NCBI GenBank assembly: GCA_023228885.1
Contig: JALOAJ010000004.1
Span: forward strand, 1-64,000
DNA length: 64,000 bases
Source: Bacillota bacterium
GTDB taxonomy: Bacteria > Bacillota > Clostridia > Monoglobales > Firm-18
Direction: 5' to 3'
Part shown: positions 7,699-16,101 of the stretch, in pieces
How positions within the stretch are numbered: position 1 is the first letter of the stretch
How the letters are laid out: each line of letters starts with the position of its first letter
Made by a program: the position numbers and the translations under genes
The notes under the pieces: model-generated
Told to the model about the DNA's origin: nothing
Databases searched by the model: none
What the model saw: the letters and a program-made list of their open reading frames with translations, nothing else

Positions 7699-8634
7699 TC
7701 AATCCAATTTAAAATAATGTGTGTCGGGGGTGTGTATTCTTGCCAAAAAACCACTATCAAACCATGGGAAGTATTTTTTAATATCCTTTATCGCATTTGA
7801 AAGTATTGTTAAATATAAAATATAAATATGAAAGATTGCGTCTTTGTTTTCAATTCGATAATACCAGCAAAGGTTAAACTCGTTTTGGCTTATTATGGTC
7901 AGCCCCGAAAAATGATAAAATATCAAAAGCTGGTTGTTCACAAATATATTATTTTCGTTTGCGGTAACGGTATAATCCGAAATGTTCCAAAGTGCAGCAT
8001 TGGCGCCAAGTGAGTTAACCACATGAACTTTTTTAAATTCACTCGGCCAGTTTTCCACATACCTTTGGTCTCCAAAAATTTTGTTTTCCAAATCCTCTTT
8101 TATAGGGCAGTTTTCGATGCATTTGTCGCGCCATTGGCTTATGGCGAAATGAGCCGTTTTGTCGTTGCGGCACCCTACAAACCCTGTGTTATAGATGCCT
8201 GTAATTTTATAAAACTTCAAAAACATTTCAGAATTGCGATGATGAGTTAAATAAATTGAAGCATTAGGGCTTTCGTCAAATATAAGCATTGGGTCGTTGT
8301 AAAAGCAAAGGTCTGCATCCAAGTGTGCAAAATAAAGCGAATCGTTGTGATTTTGCATAACATAATATAAGAAAAAGGGCTTTAAAGTCCAACAATACGC
8401 ATGAAAAACGCGGTTTCCCTTTGCTTTTAGCATTTTTTCGTCTTCCAACTCCTTAAGGTTGTAAATAATAATGTTTTTAAAGTTAATTGCTTTTAAAATT
8501 ATATATGCTTCCTTGCTTGCACACAGGGCATATAGTTTATAATCATTGCAATGCATATCCAAGGAGGCATACATTGCAATGAATTTGAAAAGGTGGTCAT
8601 TAGATACAATTGTTGTAAAGTGAAATTTATCCAT
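7699..8634 (-). CDS. GT-A-fold nucleotide-sugar glycosyltransferase
   Basis: A 311-residue cytosolic protein with the layout of GT-A glycosyltransferases: TTIVSNDHLFKFIAM at the N terminus, a Trp-rich acceptor region (YCWTLKPFFLYYVM), the metal-binding DADLCF (DxD), and GDQRYVENWP, which resembles donor-binding segments of GT8-like enzymes. YNTGFVG and FYHFSG are shared with the gene at 9834-10760, so the two are paralogues. The ATG follows GAGGG. The adjacent CDP-glucose enzymes imply synthesis of a deoxyhexose-containing glycan. Donor and acceptor are unknown. Confidence 0.8.
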   Translation of the reverse strand: MDKFHFTTIVSNDHLFKFIAMYASLDMHCNDYKLYALCASKEAYIILKAINFKNIIIYNLKELEDEKMLKAKGNRVFHAYCWTLKPFFLYYVMQNHNDSLYFAHLDADLCFYNDPMLIFDESPNASIYLTHHRNSEMFLKFYKITGIYNTGFVGCRNDKTAHFAISQWRDKCIENCPIKEDLENKIFGDQRYVENWPSEFKKVHVVNSLGANAALWNISDYTVTANENNIFVNNQLLIFYHFSGLTIISQNEFNLCWYYRIENKDAIFHIYILYLTILSNAIKDIKKYFPWFDSGFLARIHTPDTHYFKLD

Positions 8635-8646
8635 TACGCTTAACCC

Positions 8647-9831
8647 TCACATTTCGATAAGCATTTTCAAGTCAATATCAAATATTTTCTTCAGCAGAAA
8701 GCAAACGCCGTCAACCAAATTATTGGCTTTATGAAAATCGCGCAATTCTCGGCAATGCTCTATCAAGCGAGGTATATTACTTGTAATATGCCCGCTCATT
8801 TGAATGGCGCTGTCAAAGCTTTGCTTAAAATACATTTTGCAAATTGTTTGGAGCAGCTCCAAAAAAAGCTTTACAAAGTCATTGTATTTTTTAAGGGGCA
8901 ACACTTTTTCAATATCACCCATTATTAAGTTGATGCTATCCTCGCCAAACCCCAAGCAATCCCCCATGCACACTAATATAACATCTATATGGCAAATGTC
9001 GTTGAACTTATTGCATATATAATTTAGGTTTTCCGCCAAGTCTTTATAGTTAAAATATTTCGGGTGCTCCTGATGAACGCTTATAATATCCGGCGCCAAA
9101 ACAAATTTGCTCCCCGATTTATAAAGCCGTATGCCAAGGTCGTAATCTTCATATCCGTATTTTACAATGTTAGCGTCAAACATGCCCACCTCAACAACTC
9201 GTTTTCTTTCAACGGAAAGGTTGTTCGTTATAAAAAAGCGCCATGGCATGCTGTAATTTAAAAGGTTGTTTCCTTCTTTGATGGCAATTGCTTTTAAGCT
9301 TTTGGTAAAATCGATTTCCAAATCAAAGGAGGAATGCTCAAATTTTCCGTTATTCACATCATCGTCCGAAATAAGCTGTGCCTTGTTTTTGTAATTATCA
9401 TGGCGCTGTTTTTTTCTTAATTCGCTTATTTGGTCTGCGCTAAAATTATCGTAAAAATGGCTGTAAACCCTTTTCCAAAAGTTCCCACAAACAACCATAT
9501 TCTTCTTGGTGTGCGCTGCAATGTGGCTTGCTACGAAGTTCTTAGCGGCAATCATGTCGCTATCGTGAAAAATCAGCAAATCCCCTGTGGCAGATAAAAT
9601 TCCTTTGTTTCTGCCGTTTGCAATCCCTAAGTTTTTCTCTATTCGTATAAACTTATGCGGGTATTTTAACTTAGCGCCCTTTAGCATTTCCATCGTGTTA
9701 TCGTCCGACCCATTGTCAATGACGATTATCTCAATGTCATCGTTTGGATAGTCTTGGCAGTTTAACGACAATAAATTTAACCGTAGCCGCTCTTTTGAAT
9801 TATAAGATGGTATGATTATGCTTGCCTTCAA
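8647..9831 (-). CDS. Family 2 glycosyltransferase
   Basis: GT2 enzyme of 394 residues. The N-terminal GT-A domain carries SIIIPSYNSKERL, VIDNGSDDN, NLGIANGRNKGI and FHDSDMI, the DxD-like metal site. Residues ~215-250 have the second conserved block VGMFDANIVKYGYEDYDLGIRLYKSG, typical of the C-terminal galactosyltransferase-like part of GT2 proteins. The last ~130 residues are helical and unassigned. It starts with TTG (9831) after GGCGGTG, two bases after the stop of the upstream gene. It probably extends the same glycan as its two GT-A neighbours. Confidence 0.87.
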   Translation of the reverse strand: MKASIIIPSYNSKERLRLNLLSLNCQDYPNDDIEIIVIDNGSDDNTMEMLKGAKLKYPHKFIRIEKNLGIANGRNKGILSATGDLLIFHDSDMIAAKNFVASHIAAHTKKNMVVCGNFWKRVYSHFYDNFSADQISELRKKQRHDNYKNKAQLISDDDVNNGKFEHSSFDLEIDFTKSLKAIAIKEGNNLLNYSMPWRFFITNNLSVERKRVVEVGMFDANIVKYGYEDYDLGIRLYKSGSKFVLAPDIISVHQEHPKYFNYKDLAENLNYICNKFNDICHIDVILVCMGDCLGFGEDSINLIMGDIEKVLPLKKYNDFVKLFLELLQTICKMYFKQSFDSAIQMSGHITSNIPRLIEHCRELRDFHKANNLVDGVCFLLKKIFDIDLKMLIEM

Positions 9832-9833
9832 AA

Positions 9834-10760
9834 CTATACACCGCCTTCGCCGTGCATCAAATCTTCTTTATTTGCAAAACCGTCAAAGTCTTTGTCTGCC
9901 TTGCATACCATATTTATTATTTTTTTCAAAATCTCTTTATATATTTGATAAAAGAAAGGGGTGTCCACCCTGCCGATTTCGTGTATTGTAATTATGGTGT
10001 CTTTATTTACAATTCTAAATCCGCTGAAATGATAACAAATCAATTCGTCGCCGTCTACCGTTATTTTGCCTTCTGTTAAGCAAAACTCATGCCCTAAGTT
10101 GTTCCAATGCCCAATATTTACCCCCGGCGTTTTTATTACTTCCGTGTTTTTAAACAGGGCGGGAATATCGTCTAAATATTTTTGGTCGCCAAACTGCCCT
10201 TCTTGCGGGGTGTTAATACATGAATTCAAACACTTTTCTTTCCACCACTTTATACAGGAACGGCCAATTTTATCATTTTTAAAGCTTATAAATCCTGAAT
10301 TATACAACCCCATCAGCTCTTGCAGTTTTTGTATAATTTCTTTTTCCAAAAAAGGAATAACCAAGTTTCCTTTTGATAAAAGTATTGAGCTGTCTGGCTG
10401 GTTTAAAAATATTTTTTCCGGGTTGCGCCAAAAGAACAGGTCGGAATCAACATAGGTTATGCGCTCGATAAAATTGTTTTTCTTAATTAAATGGTATATA
10501 AAAAAAGGCTTTAAAGTCCAACAATATTCATTTAAGGCTCTTTCATTTTTAAGAGATAAAAGCCTTTTATCGTTGAAGGAGCATAAGTGTACAAGCCTAA
10601 CATTGTTAAACTGTATTTTATTTAATAAATTAAAACTGTCATCGTCCACGCAAAGAACATATATTAAAAAGTTGTCCAACACTTCATGGACAGACATAAC
10701 GAAAGCCACAAGCTGATACAATCTAAGCTTTGAAACAACTGTGCAAAACACATTGTTCAT
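9834..10760 (-). CDS. GT-A-fold glycosyltransferase, paralogue of the gene at 7699-8634
   Basis: A 308-residue protein with the same order of blocks as its paralogue: YCWTLKPFFIYHLI, DSDLFF (DxD), LYNSGFISFKNDK, GDQKYLDDIP and ICYHFSG. It reads like a donor-specific transferase from a family common in surface-glycan clusters. Tight spacing on both sides marks it as an operon member, and the ATG is preceded by GGGGTTGTGAT. Divergence from its paralogue suggests a different donor or acceptor. No membrane segment is apparent. Confidence 0.8.
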   Translation of the reverse strand: MNNVFCTVVSKLRLYQLVAFVMSVHEVLDNFLIYVLCVDDDSFNLLNKIQFNNVRLVHLCSFNDKRLLSLKNERALNEYCWTLKPFFIYHLIKKNNFIERITYVDSDLFFWRNPEKIFLNQPDSSILLSKGNLVIPFLEKEIIQKLQELMGLYNSGFISFKNDKIGRSCIKWWKEKCLNSCINTPQEGQFGDQKYLDDIPALFKNTEVIKTPGVNIGHWNNLGHEFCLTEGKITVDGDELICYHFSGFRIVNKDTIITIHEIGRVDTPFFYQIYKEILKKIINMVCKADKDFDGFANKEDLMHGEGGV

Positions 10761-10780
10761 AACATCACAACCCCAATAAT

Positions 10781-11743
10781 TTAATTATTTCTATACCAAT
10801 TTACCGTTTTTTCGATGCCTTCTTTAATGTTGTGTTTTGGCAGCCAAGACAAAACTTTATGCGCTTTGGAAACATCAAGATATTGGTTTTCTATTTCGTT
10901 TGCGCCTTGGTTTAAAACAACGGGCTTTAAATTGCTTTTCATTATATCAAGAATTAAAGCCACCACTTCGTTTACCGATAAAGGCTGTTCGTTGCCAAAG
11001 TTAAACGCCTCGCCCGCAAGTTTTAATTCTTCCATTTTTTCCGCAAGGGTCATATATGCCTCAACGGCATCCTCAACATAAAAGTAATCTCTGATGAAGT
11101 TTCCGTTGCTCCGTATTATCGGTGCAATTTCATTTAAGACGCTCATAATTGTTCCGGGTATAATTCGGTTGTAATTTAAATCCCCGCCTCCGTATAAGTT
11201 GCCGCACCTTGTAATAGCCACGGGGAGGCTATATGTTGCAAAGTATGACTGGGCAAGCAGGTCGGCACAGCTTTTGGAAACATCATACGGGTGCTTTCCT
11301 TGCAATGGCATGTTCTCATTATATGGCAGCTGCATTTGTTCGCCATATGCCTTGTCGCTTGAGGCAACTATAATCCTTTTCACACGCGGATTTCTTCTGC
11401 ACGCCTCTAATATATTCCATGTCCCCCCTATATTTGAGCCAAACGTAGATAGTGGGTTTTGGTTTGCCACCCCCACAATTGCCTGCGCTGCAACATGAAA
11501 CACCGTATCGATTTCATATTCGGTTATTGCTCTTTCCATTGCGTTATAGTCAACCAAATCGCCATATACATAGTTTATCTTATTGCATTGGTTGCCTGCG
11601 TATAAATTTGATTTCGGTATTCCGTCACGCACTAAAACGGTTACATTTGCCCCAAGTTCTGCAAGTTTTTTGACCAAGTAACTGCCTAAAAACCCTGTTC
11701 CGCCTGTTACAAACACATTTTTATTTTTCCAAAACAAGTTCAT
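10781..11743 (-). CDS. NAD-dependent sugar epimerase/dehydratase, CDP-glucose 4,6-dehydratase-like
   Basis: Extended short-chain dehydrogenase of 320 residues. It has the Rossmann motif [11 protein letters not shown], the catalytic Ser of ASSDKAYGE, and YDVSKS containing the Tyr-x3-Lys pair. [18 protein letters not shown] and [18 protein letters not shown] resemble RfbG. The stop codon of the cytidylyltransferase gene lies three bases before its ATG, so the two are co-transcribed and probably convert CDP-glucose to CDP-4-keto-6-deoxyglucose. It is shorter than classical RfbG (~360) and could be a 4-epimerase-type member instead; context favours the CDP assignment. Confidence 0.72.
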   Translation of the reverse strand: MNLFWKNKNVFVTGGTGFLGSYLVKKLAELGANVTVLVRDGIPKSNLYAGNQCNKINYVYGDLVDYNAMERAITEYEIDTVFHVAAQAIVGVANQNPLSTFGSNIGGTWNILEACRRNPRVKRIIVASSDKAYGEQMQLPYNENMPLQGKHPYDVSKSCADLLAQSYFATYSLPVAITRCGNLYGGGDLNYNRIIPGTIMSVLNEIAPIIRSNGNFIRDYFYVEDAVEAYMTLAEKMEELKLAGEAFNFGNEQPLSVNEVVALILDIMKSNLKPVVLNQGANEIENQYLDVSKAHKVLSWLPKHNIKEGIEKTVNWYRNN

Positions 11744-11746
11744 GGT

Positions 11747-12514
11747 TTATCGCGCCTTTCGCAAATTTTCAATATCTTTACACCTTTTATTAAGCTCTAA
11801 AACATCGCTTTGGGTGTCGGCAGACGCCCAAAACCCGTCGTGTATATAAACAGCAAGCTCACCGTCTTGCACTAATTTTTTAATGGGTTCATCTTCAAAC
11901 ACGCAACCCTCATCCTCATTAAGGTAGTTAAAAACTTCAGGCTGAAGCACAAAAAAGCCGCCGTTTATAGTTCCAATATAGTCTTGCTTCTCGCCAAACG
12001 ATGTGGCAATACCTTCATGGGCTTTCAAAATTCCGTATTGACTTTTTTTGTTTATTCCCGTAACGGTGGCAATCCTTTCTTTTTTGCTGTGAAATTCAAT
12101 TAATTTATTTATATTAATGTCCGACAGCCCATCCCCGTAAGTCAACATAAATGGCTTATGTCCAATAACTTGCTGTGCTTTTTTTATTCTGCATCCGGTC
12201 ATGGACTTGAGCCCGGTATCCAAAAATGTTATTTTAAAGCGGTCATTTGCACTATCCCACATTTCAATTTTGCCGGAGTCTGTTTCTAATGTGAAGTTAT
12301 TTGTGTTTAGTTTATAGTTTAAAAAGTATTGCTTTATTTTTTCTCCTTTGTATCCCAACAGCAACACAAAATCATTAAATCCATACGAACTATATATTTT
12401 CATAATATGCCAAAGCATTGGTTTGCCGCAAATAGACACAAGCGGTTTTGGCACAGCATCTGTATATTCCCTCATTCTTTGCCCCATCCCACCGCATAGA
12501 ATAACAACCTTCAT
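11747..12514 (-). CDS. rfbF: Glucose-1-phosphate cytidylyltransferase
   Basis: Makes CDP-glucose from CTP and glucose-1-phosphate, the entry to CDP-linked deoxysugars. At 255 residues it matches RfbF (~257). Diagnostic segments are VVILCGGMGQRM, PKPLVSICGKPMLWHIMKIYS, VLLLGYKGEKIKQYF, SMTGCRIKKA, FMLTYGDGLSDI and INGGFFVLQPEV. The ATG at 12514 is taken because homologues begin there (MKVVIL); a GTG at 12523 with GGAAGG upstream is a possible alternative. It is the first gene of the minus-strand glycan cluster. Confidence 0.93.
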   Translation of the reverse strand: MKVVILCGGMGQRMREYTDAVPKPLVSICGKPMLWHIMKIYSSYGFNDFVLLLGYKGEKIKQYFLNYKLNTNNFTLETDSGKIEMWDSANDRFKITFLDTGLKSMTGCRIKKAQQVIGHKPFMLTYGDGLSDININKLIEFHSKKERIATVTGINKKSQYGILKAHEGIATSFGEKQDYIGTINGGFFVLQPEVFNYLNEDEGCVFEDEPIKKLVQDGELAVYIHDGFWASADTQSDVLELNKRCKDIENLRKAR

Positions 12515-12625
12515 TTTTTGTATCACCAATCCTTCCATATGCAAATGCTTTTACAGCTCCTCATAATTACTTTATGCCGCAATTAAAAAAACGTCACTTT
12601 TTATAAGGTTATGATAAAGTTTGCG

Positions 12626-12657
12626 TTAAAATAAAAACACCTACCGTTAAGCAGGTG
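12626..12657 (-). terminator. Terminator after the AraC gene
   Basis: On the minus strand a stem CACCT/AGGTG (12653-12657 with 12638-12642) is followed by TTTTTATTTT. It lies ~70 bp beyond the AraC stop and would insulate the glycan cluster from read-through. Confidence 0.7.
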
Positions 12658-12727
12658 AGAACATATCAATCAAAAAGATATATATTTTGAGAAAAACCGC
12701 CTAAAATCGAGCGGATGTTATGTTGTA

Positions 12728-13558
12728 TCAATTGTTAGGGAAACAAGACTGATTTACATATTGAGAAGGCGTACAGCGCTTATGCTGTTTAAATAAACGG
12801 ATGAAGGTATTGACATTGCTAAATCCGCATAGTTCTGCGGTTCGCATAACAGTTTCACCCTGACTTAAAAGCAGTTGCGATTTTTGAATTCGATATAAAT
12901 TCAGGTAATATTTGAATGTCATGCCGGTTGCCATTTTAAAAATGCGCATAAATTGCGCCACGCTTAAATGGACATGGTCGGATGCGGATTTGAGCGTTAT
13001 AGGCGTGTTATAATTATGGTCTATGTATTCAAATATCTTTACAATGGCATCTTTTTTGCGGTGGAATTTGCCCACTTGAACCGGGAGTTTGTCAATATTG
13101 CGCACCATCAACGCGTAAAACCTATATATTTCCGCCTTAACCGCATATTCAAACCCGTCTGCCCTGTTTTTCAACTCGTTTGACAGCAGCAGCATCAGAT
13201 TAAGGATTTGCCGGTAGACATTATTTGAAGGACTTACAGGACCCGTAAAATGAAGCGCTTGGGCAGAACATAGGATATCCTCCGGGATAAACTGCATAAC
13301 CTCCATTTTGCACTCCTCGTTCGGCATGGAATAGGTGGAGTGAATTTGGTTGCTCCATATAACGATGATGTCGTCGGGCGAAACGGTAAAAAAATTTTCG
13401 TCAATTTGCTGTCGTGCGCGACCCTTGGTCACATACAGCAACTCCACAGCATCATGCCAATGCGGATGTGCCGCAATCTGATTGCGCTCCCTGCCTTTAG
13501 AAATGAAGTTTTTAACAGGAATCCCGGGTATTTGAATTGATTCTTTATAGGCTTTCAT
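12728..13558 (-). CDS. AraC-family transcriptional regulator
   Basis: A 276-residue regulator. The N-terminal cupin (HPHWHDAVELLYVTKGRARQ, then FTVSPDDIIVIWSNQIHS) is a likely small-ligand pocket. The C-terminal ~100 residues contain two helix-turn-helix motifs: TLKSASDHVHLSVAQFMRIFK, followed by RTAELCGFSNVNTFIRLFKQ with the usual P-S-Q-Y ending. The ATG follows AGGGAGGG. It is transcribed divergently from a URO-D-family gene, and their -10 boxes share one palindrome, which suggests joint autoregulation. The inducer is unknown. Confidence 0.92.
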   Translation of the reverse strand: MKAYKESIQIPGIPVKNFISKGRERNQIAAHPHWHDAVELLYVTKGRARQQIDENFFTVSPDDIIVIWSNQIHSTYSMPNEECKMEVMQFIPEDILCSAQALHFTGPVSPSNNVYRQILNLMLLLSNELKNRADGFEYAVKAEIYRFYALMVRNIDKLPVQVGKFHRKKDAIVKIFEYIDHNYNTPITLKSASDHVHLSVAQFMRIFKMATGMTFKYYLNLYRIQKSQLLLSQGETVMRTAELCGFSNVNTFIRLFKQHKRCTPSQYVNQSCFPNN

Positions 13559-13610
13559 GAAGCCCTCCCTAAATTGATTATTTTTGAATAAATAATGATG
13601 GTATATGAAG

Positions 13611-13666
13611 TTGTGCTAACCTTTTGGGTGCGCTATAATTATAGCATAAAACCAATGGGAAGTAAA
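13611..13666. promoter_or_regulatory. Overlapping face-to-face promoters sharing a palindromic -10
   Basis: The perfect 14-bp palindrome GCTATAATTATAGC (13632-13645) contains TATAAT on both strands. Plus promoter: TTGTGC (13611-13616), 17 bp, TATAAT (13634-13639). Minus promoter: TTTACT (13661-13666), 17 bp, TATAAT (13638-13643). Polymerase could occupy only one side at a time, so the two genes are probably mutually exclusive or co-repressed. Confidence 0.75.
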
Positions 13667-13685
13667 TGATATGGGGGGATTGTTA

Positions 13686-14735
13686 ATGAAAAAATATTCG
13701 CTGGAAAATATTTTGCACATCACCAAAACAAGGAAAGCGGATTTTGACAACATTTTGTCGGTTCTGCATAAAAAAGCGCCTGCAAGGTCGACTTTATTCG
13801 AATTTTTTTTGAATGGGCCTTTGGAACAAAAACTTGCTCAATGGAAAGGCGCGCCGAAAACTGAGGAGGAGACCATGCATTGTAAAATCAAAGCCTTTGC
13901 AAATGCCGGCTATGATTACACAACCGTGCTTGCCAGTGATTTTCGTTTTAAACACAAAAATAACCGTCATGGGAAGGCAAGCATTTCAGCAAATGAGGGT
14001 TTTGAAATTTTCGACCGTCCCAGTTACGCCGCTTACAACTGGGAGGACCCACGAGAATTTTATACAAATCGGCTGGAGAGAATCGAAAAGTACCTTCCGT
14101 CAGGGATGAAGTTTATTGTCCATGGACCGAGCGGGGTGTTGGAAAACACCATAAGTTTAGTAGGGTTTGATAATTTATGCTATCTTTTGGCAGATGACCC
14201 AGAGCTAATTGAAATGGTTGTTGACCAAATAGGGCAGCGCCTATTGGATTACTACGAACAAATCATACATTATGACTGCGTGGGAGCTATTATTTCCAAT
14301 GACGATTGGGGCTTTAATACTCAGACTATGCTCTCTACGGAGGACATGAAAAAATATATTTTTAAATGGCATAAAAAGATAACCCGGTTGGCGCATTCTG
14401 CCGGAAAGCCTGTTATTCTTCATTCCTGCGGAAACTTAGAAAAGGTTTGGGATGATATTATATACGATATGCAATATGATGCAAAGCATTCCTACGAAGA
14501 CAATATTATGCCTGTTGAAAGGGTGTATGACGAATTAAAGGGAAAAATAGCGGTTTTGGGCGGAATAGATGTGGATTTTGTTTGCAGAGCGCCGAATGAG
14601 GATGTTTTTCAGCGCTGCTCGGCAATTCTTGAAAAAACGGGATGCAAGGGTTATGCCTTGGGAACGGGAAACAGCATTCCAACCTACCTGCCTGACGAAA
14701 AATATTTTGCCATGATTTCTGCCGCATTAATATAG
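13686..14735 (+). CDS. URO-D-family (uroporphyrinogen decarboxylase-like) protein
   Basis: A 349-residue member of the uroporphyrinogen decarboxylase/methylcobamide methyltransferase superfamily. A core TIM barrel shows MKFIVHGPSGVLENT, IISNDDWGFN and GKPVILHSCGNLEKVWDDII, whose H-x-C motif is the zinc-ligand region of MtaA/MtbA-type methyltransferases, then AVLGGIDVDFV and GYALGTGNSIPTYLP. True HemE is unlikely: no other haem genes are near and the HemE signature is absent. Proteins of this branch often sit beside AraC regulators in catabolic loci; the substrate is not predictable. The start at 13686 uses GGGGGGAT; an in-frame ATG at 13671 lacks a site. Confidence 0.82.
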   Translation: MKKYSLENILHITKTRKADFDNILSVLHKKAPARSTLFEFFLNGPLEQKLAQWKGAPKTEEETMHCKIKAFANAGYDYTTVLASDFRFKHKNNRHGKASISANEGFEIFDRPSYAAYNWEDPREFYTNRLERIEKYLPSGMKFIVHGPSGVLENTISLVGFDNLCYLLADDPELIEMVVDQIGQRLLDYYEQIIHYDCVGAIISNDDWGFNTQTMLSTEDMKKYIFKWHKKITRLAHSAGKPVILHSCGNLEKVWDDIIYDMQYDAKHSYEDNIMPVERVYDELKGKIAVLGGIDVDFVCRAPNEDVFQRCSAILEKTGCKGYALGTGNSIPTYLPDEKYFAMISAALI

Positions 14736-14809
14736 CTTTATTTTGGGATGTGTGCCGCAAATTTTGAGACAAACGGGAAAACTTTACTTATAATAATGTA
14801 GTAAAATAC

Positions 14810-14838
14810 TTGACAATTACAAAAATATTATGTACACT
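14810..14838 (+). promoter_or_regulatory. Sigma-A promoter of the exopolysaccharide operon
   Basis: TTGACA (14810-14815), a 17-bp spacer and TACACT (14833-14838). The start of transcription near 14845 leaves an untranslated leader of about 180 nt. Confidence 0.75.
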
Positions 14839-14844
14839 AAACAT

Positions 14845-15010
14845 ATTGGGAAAATATCAAAATTATCGAAATATAGCGGCGTAAAGCTAAGGGAACACTT
14901 GTTGACGGTGGTTGTCCGAATGTATTTTGGTAATTTTTTTATTCTTATGATATATTGCGCAAAGCTGCGGCGGGTTTGGTGGAGGCCCCGATTGTTTTAT
15001 ATTTGAAGGC
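14845..15010 (+). promoter_or_regulatory. Structured leader of the exopolysaccharide operon, possible divergent GEMM-like riboswitch
   Basis: No ORF fits this ~180-nt leader. It begins at the transcription start with a possible P1 of GGGAA (14848-14852) and TTGTCC (14912-14917, one bulge), an AT hairpin, a core GGCGTAAAGCTAAGGG (14878-14893), and AAC/GTT pairing (14894-14896/14901-14903). This is the order of parts in GEMM-I, but several conserved bases differ. A second block with GCGCAAAGCT (14957-14966) precedes a G-U rich hairpin GGGTTT/AGGCCC (14972-14988) and the T-rich ATTGTTTTATATTT, a possible weak attenuator. The structured nature is fairly clear; the family is not. Confidence 0.45.
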
Positions 15011-15027
15011 AAACAGGAGGCATCTGT

Positions 15028-16101
15028 ATGATTGGAATAATATTTATCGGAGACATTACATTGTGCCCGTTTTTGTGTAAATATACTGATGAATTAAAAA
15101 AAAGGGACATCAAATATGAAATTGTGCATTGGAATAAATCAGGCGAAGTCCTTGATGTATCCAATGCAATTACATTGAATAAACCATCAATTAACCATAG
15201 AAGCCCGTTTTTAAAAATAAAGGATTTTTTTATTTTCAGAAAATTTGCGAAAAAAGCGATTAAAGAACGAAATTATAACAAATTGATTATTTTTACGACA
15301 ATGACGGCTATTGTTCTTTACGATGTTTTATTGTCGAAAAAATATAAAAAAAATTATATTTTCGATTATAGGGATGTAAGCTACGAGTACATACCGCCGT
15401 TTTCATATCTTCTAAAGGGGGTTATCAAAAACTCATCGTTTACATCTATCTCGTCAAAAGGGTTTTTAAATGTTTTGCCGAAAAACTATCCGTACATTAT
15501 GGCGCATAATATAAACCTTGGCGACTTGGCTTATAAGAAAGATGAACTAATAAAAAACAACAAGCTGCCCATAAGGGTAAGCTACATCGGTCACTTACGA
15601 ATAGGCAGATATTTATTTGATTTAATTGACCTTTTTAAAAATGATAAGCGGTTTACCTTAAAGATTATTGGCGGAGGGGATAACTATAAAGCCCTGTTGG
15701 AATATGCCAAAGGGCTTGACAATATAAGGCTTACAGGTCGTTATAAAAACAAGGAAAGAATAAATTTTTTGGAAGAAACGGATATTTTGTGTTACAATTA
15801 TCCAACCTCTTTTTTAAATCAAAACGCGCTTGCCAACAAATTTTATGACGCGTTGATATTTAAAAAGCCGTTGTGGGGGAATTTAGAAACTTTCTCCGGC
15901 AAATTAATAGCAAAAGAAGGTGTTGGCGTAAGCCTTTTAAACGATGACAAGGATTTGTTAAATAAAATTTTTGATTATTACAAAAAATTTAACCCGCTTG
16001 AATTTTGCGACAATGCAAACACTTTAATTTCAGAAATTTTAAAGGAAGAAGAGGAGTATAACGCCAAAATTGGAGAGTGGTTAACATCAAAAAAATTGTA
16101 A
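15028..16101 (+). CDS. GT4-like (GT-B fold) glycosyltransferase
   Basis: First gene of the exopolysaccharide operon, 357 residues. The C-terminal half has the GT-B donor-site pattern: IRVSYIGHLRIGRYLFDLIDLF, LKIIGGGDN, NIRLTGRYKNKERINFLEETDILCYNYP and NKFYDALIFKKPLWGN. The N-terminal acceptor half is poorly conserved, and the usual EX7E glutamates are not obvious, so it is an atypical GT4 member. The ATG follows AACAGGAGG at good spacing. Its 3' end overlaps the next gene by about 25 bp. Confidence 0.78.
   Translation: MIGIIFIGDITLCPFLCKYTDELKKRDIKYEIVHWNKSGEVLDVSNAITLNKPSINHRSPFLKIKDFFIFRKFAKKAIKERNYNKLIIFTTMTAIVLYDVLLSKKYKKNYIFDYRDVSYEYIPPFSYLLKGVIKNSSFTSISSKGFLNVLPKNYPYIMAHNINLGDLAYKKDELIKNNKLPIRVSYIGHLRIGRYLFDLIDLFKNDKRFTLKIIGGGDNYKALLEYAKGLDNIRLTGRYKNKERINFLEETDILCYNYPTSFLNQNALANKFYDALIFKKPLWGNLETFSGKLIAKEGVGVSLLNDDKDLLNKIFDYYKKFNPLEFCDNANTLISEILKEEEEYNAKIGEWLTSKKL

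Noticed and set aside
12658..12727. Small hairpin CCGC/GCGG near 12696-12714 as a second terminator
   Set aside because: Stem is only four base pairs and no T-run follows on either strand; the terminator at 12626-12657 is stronger.
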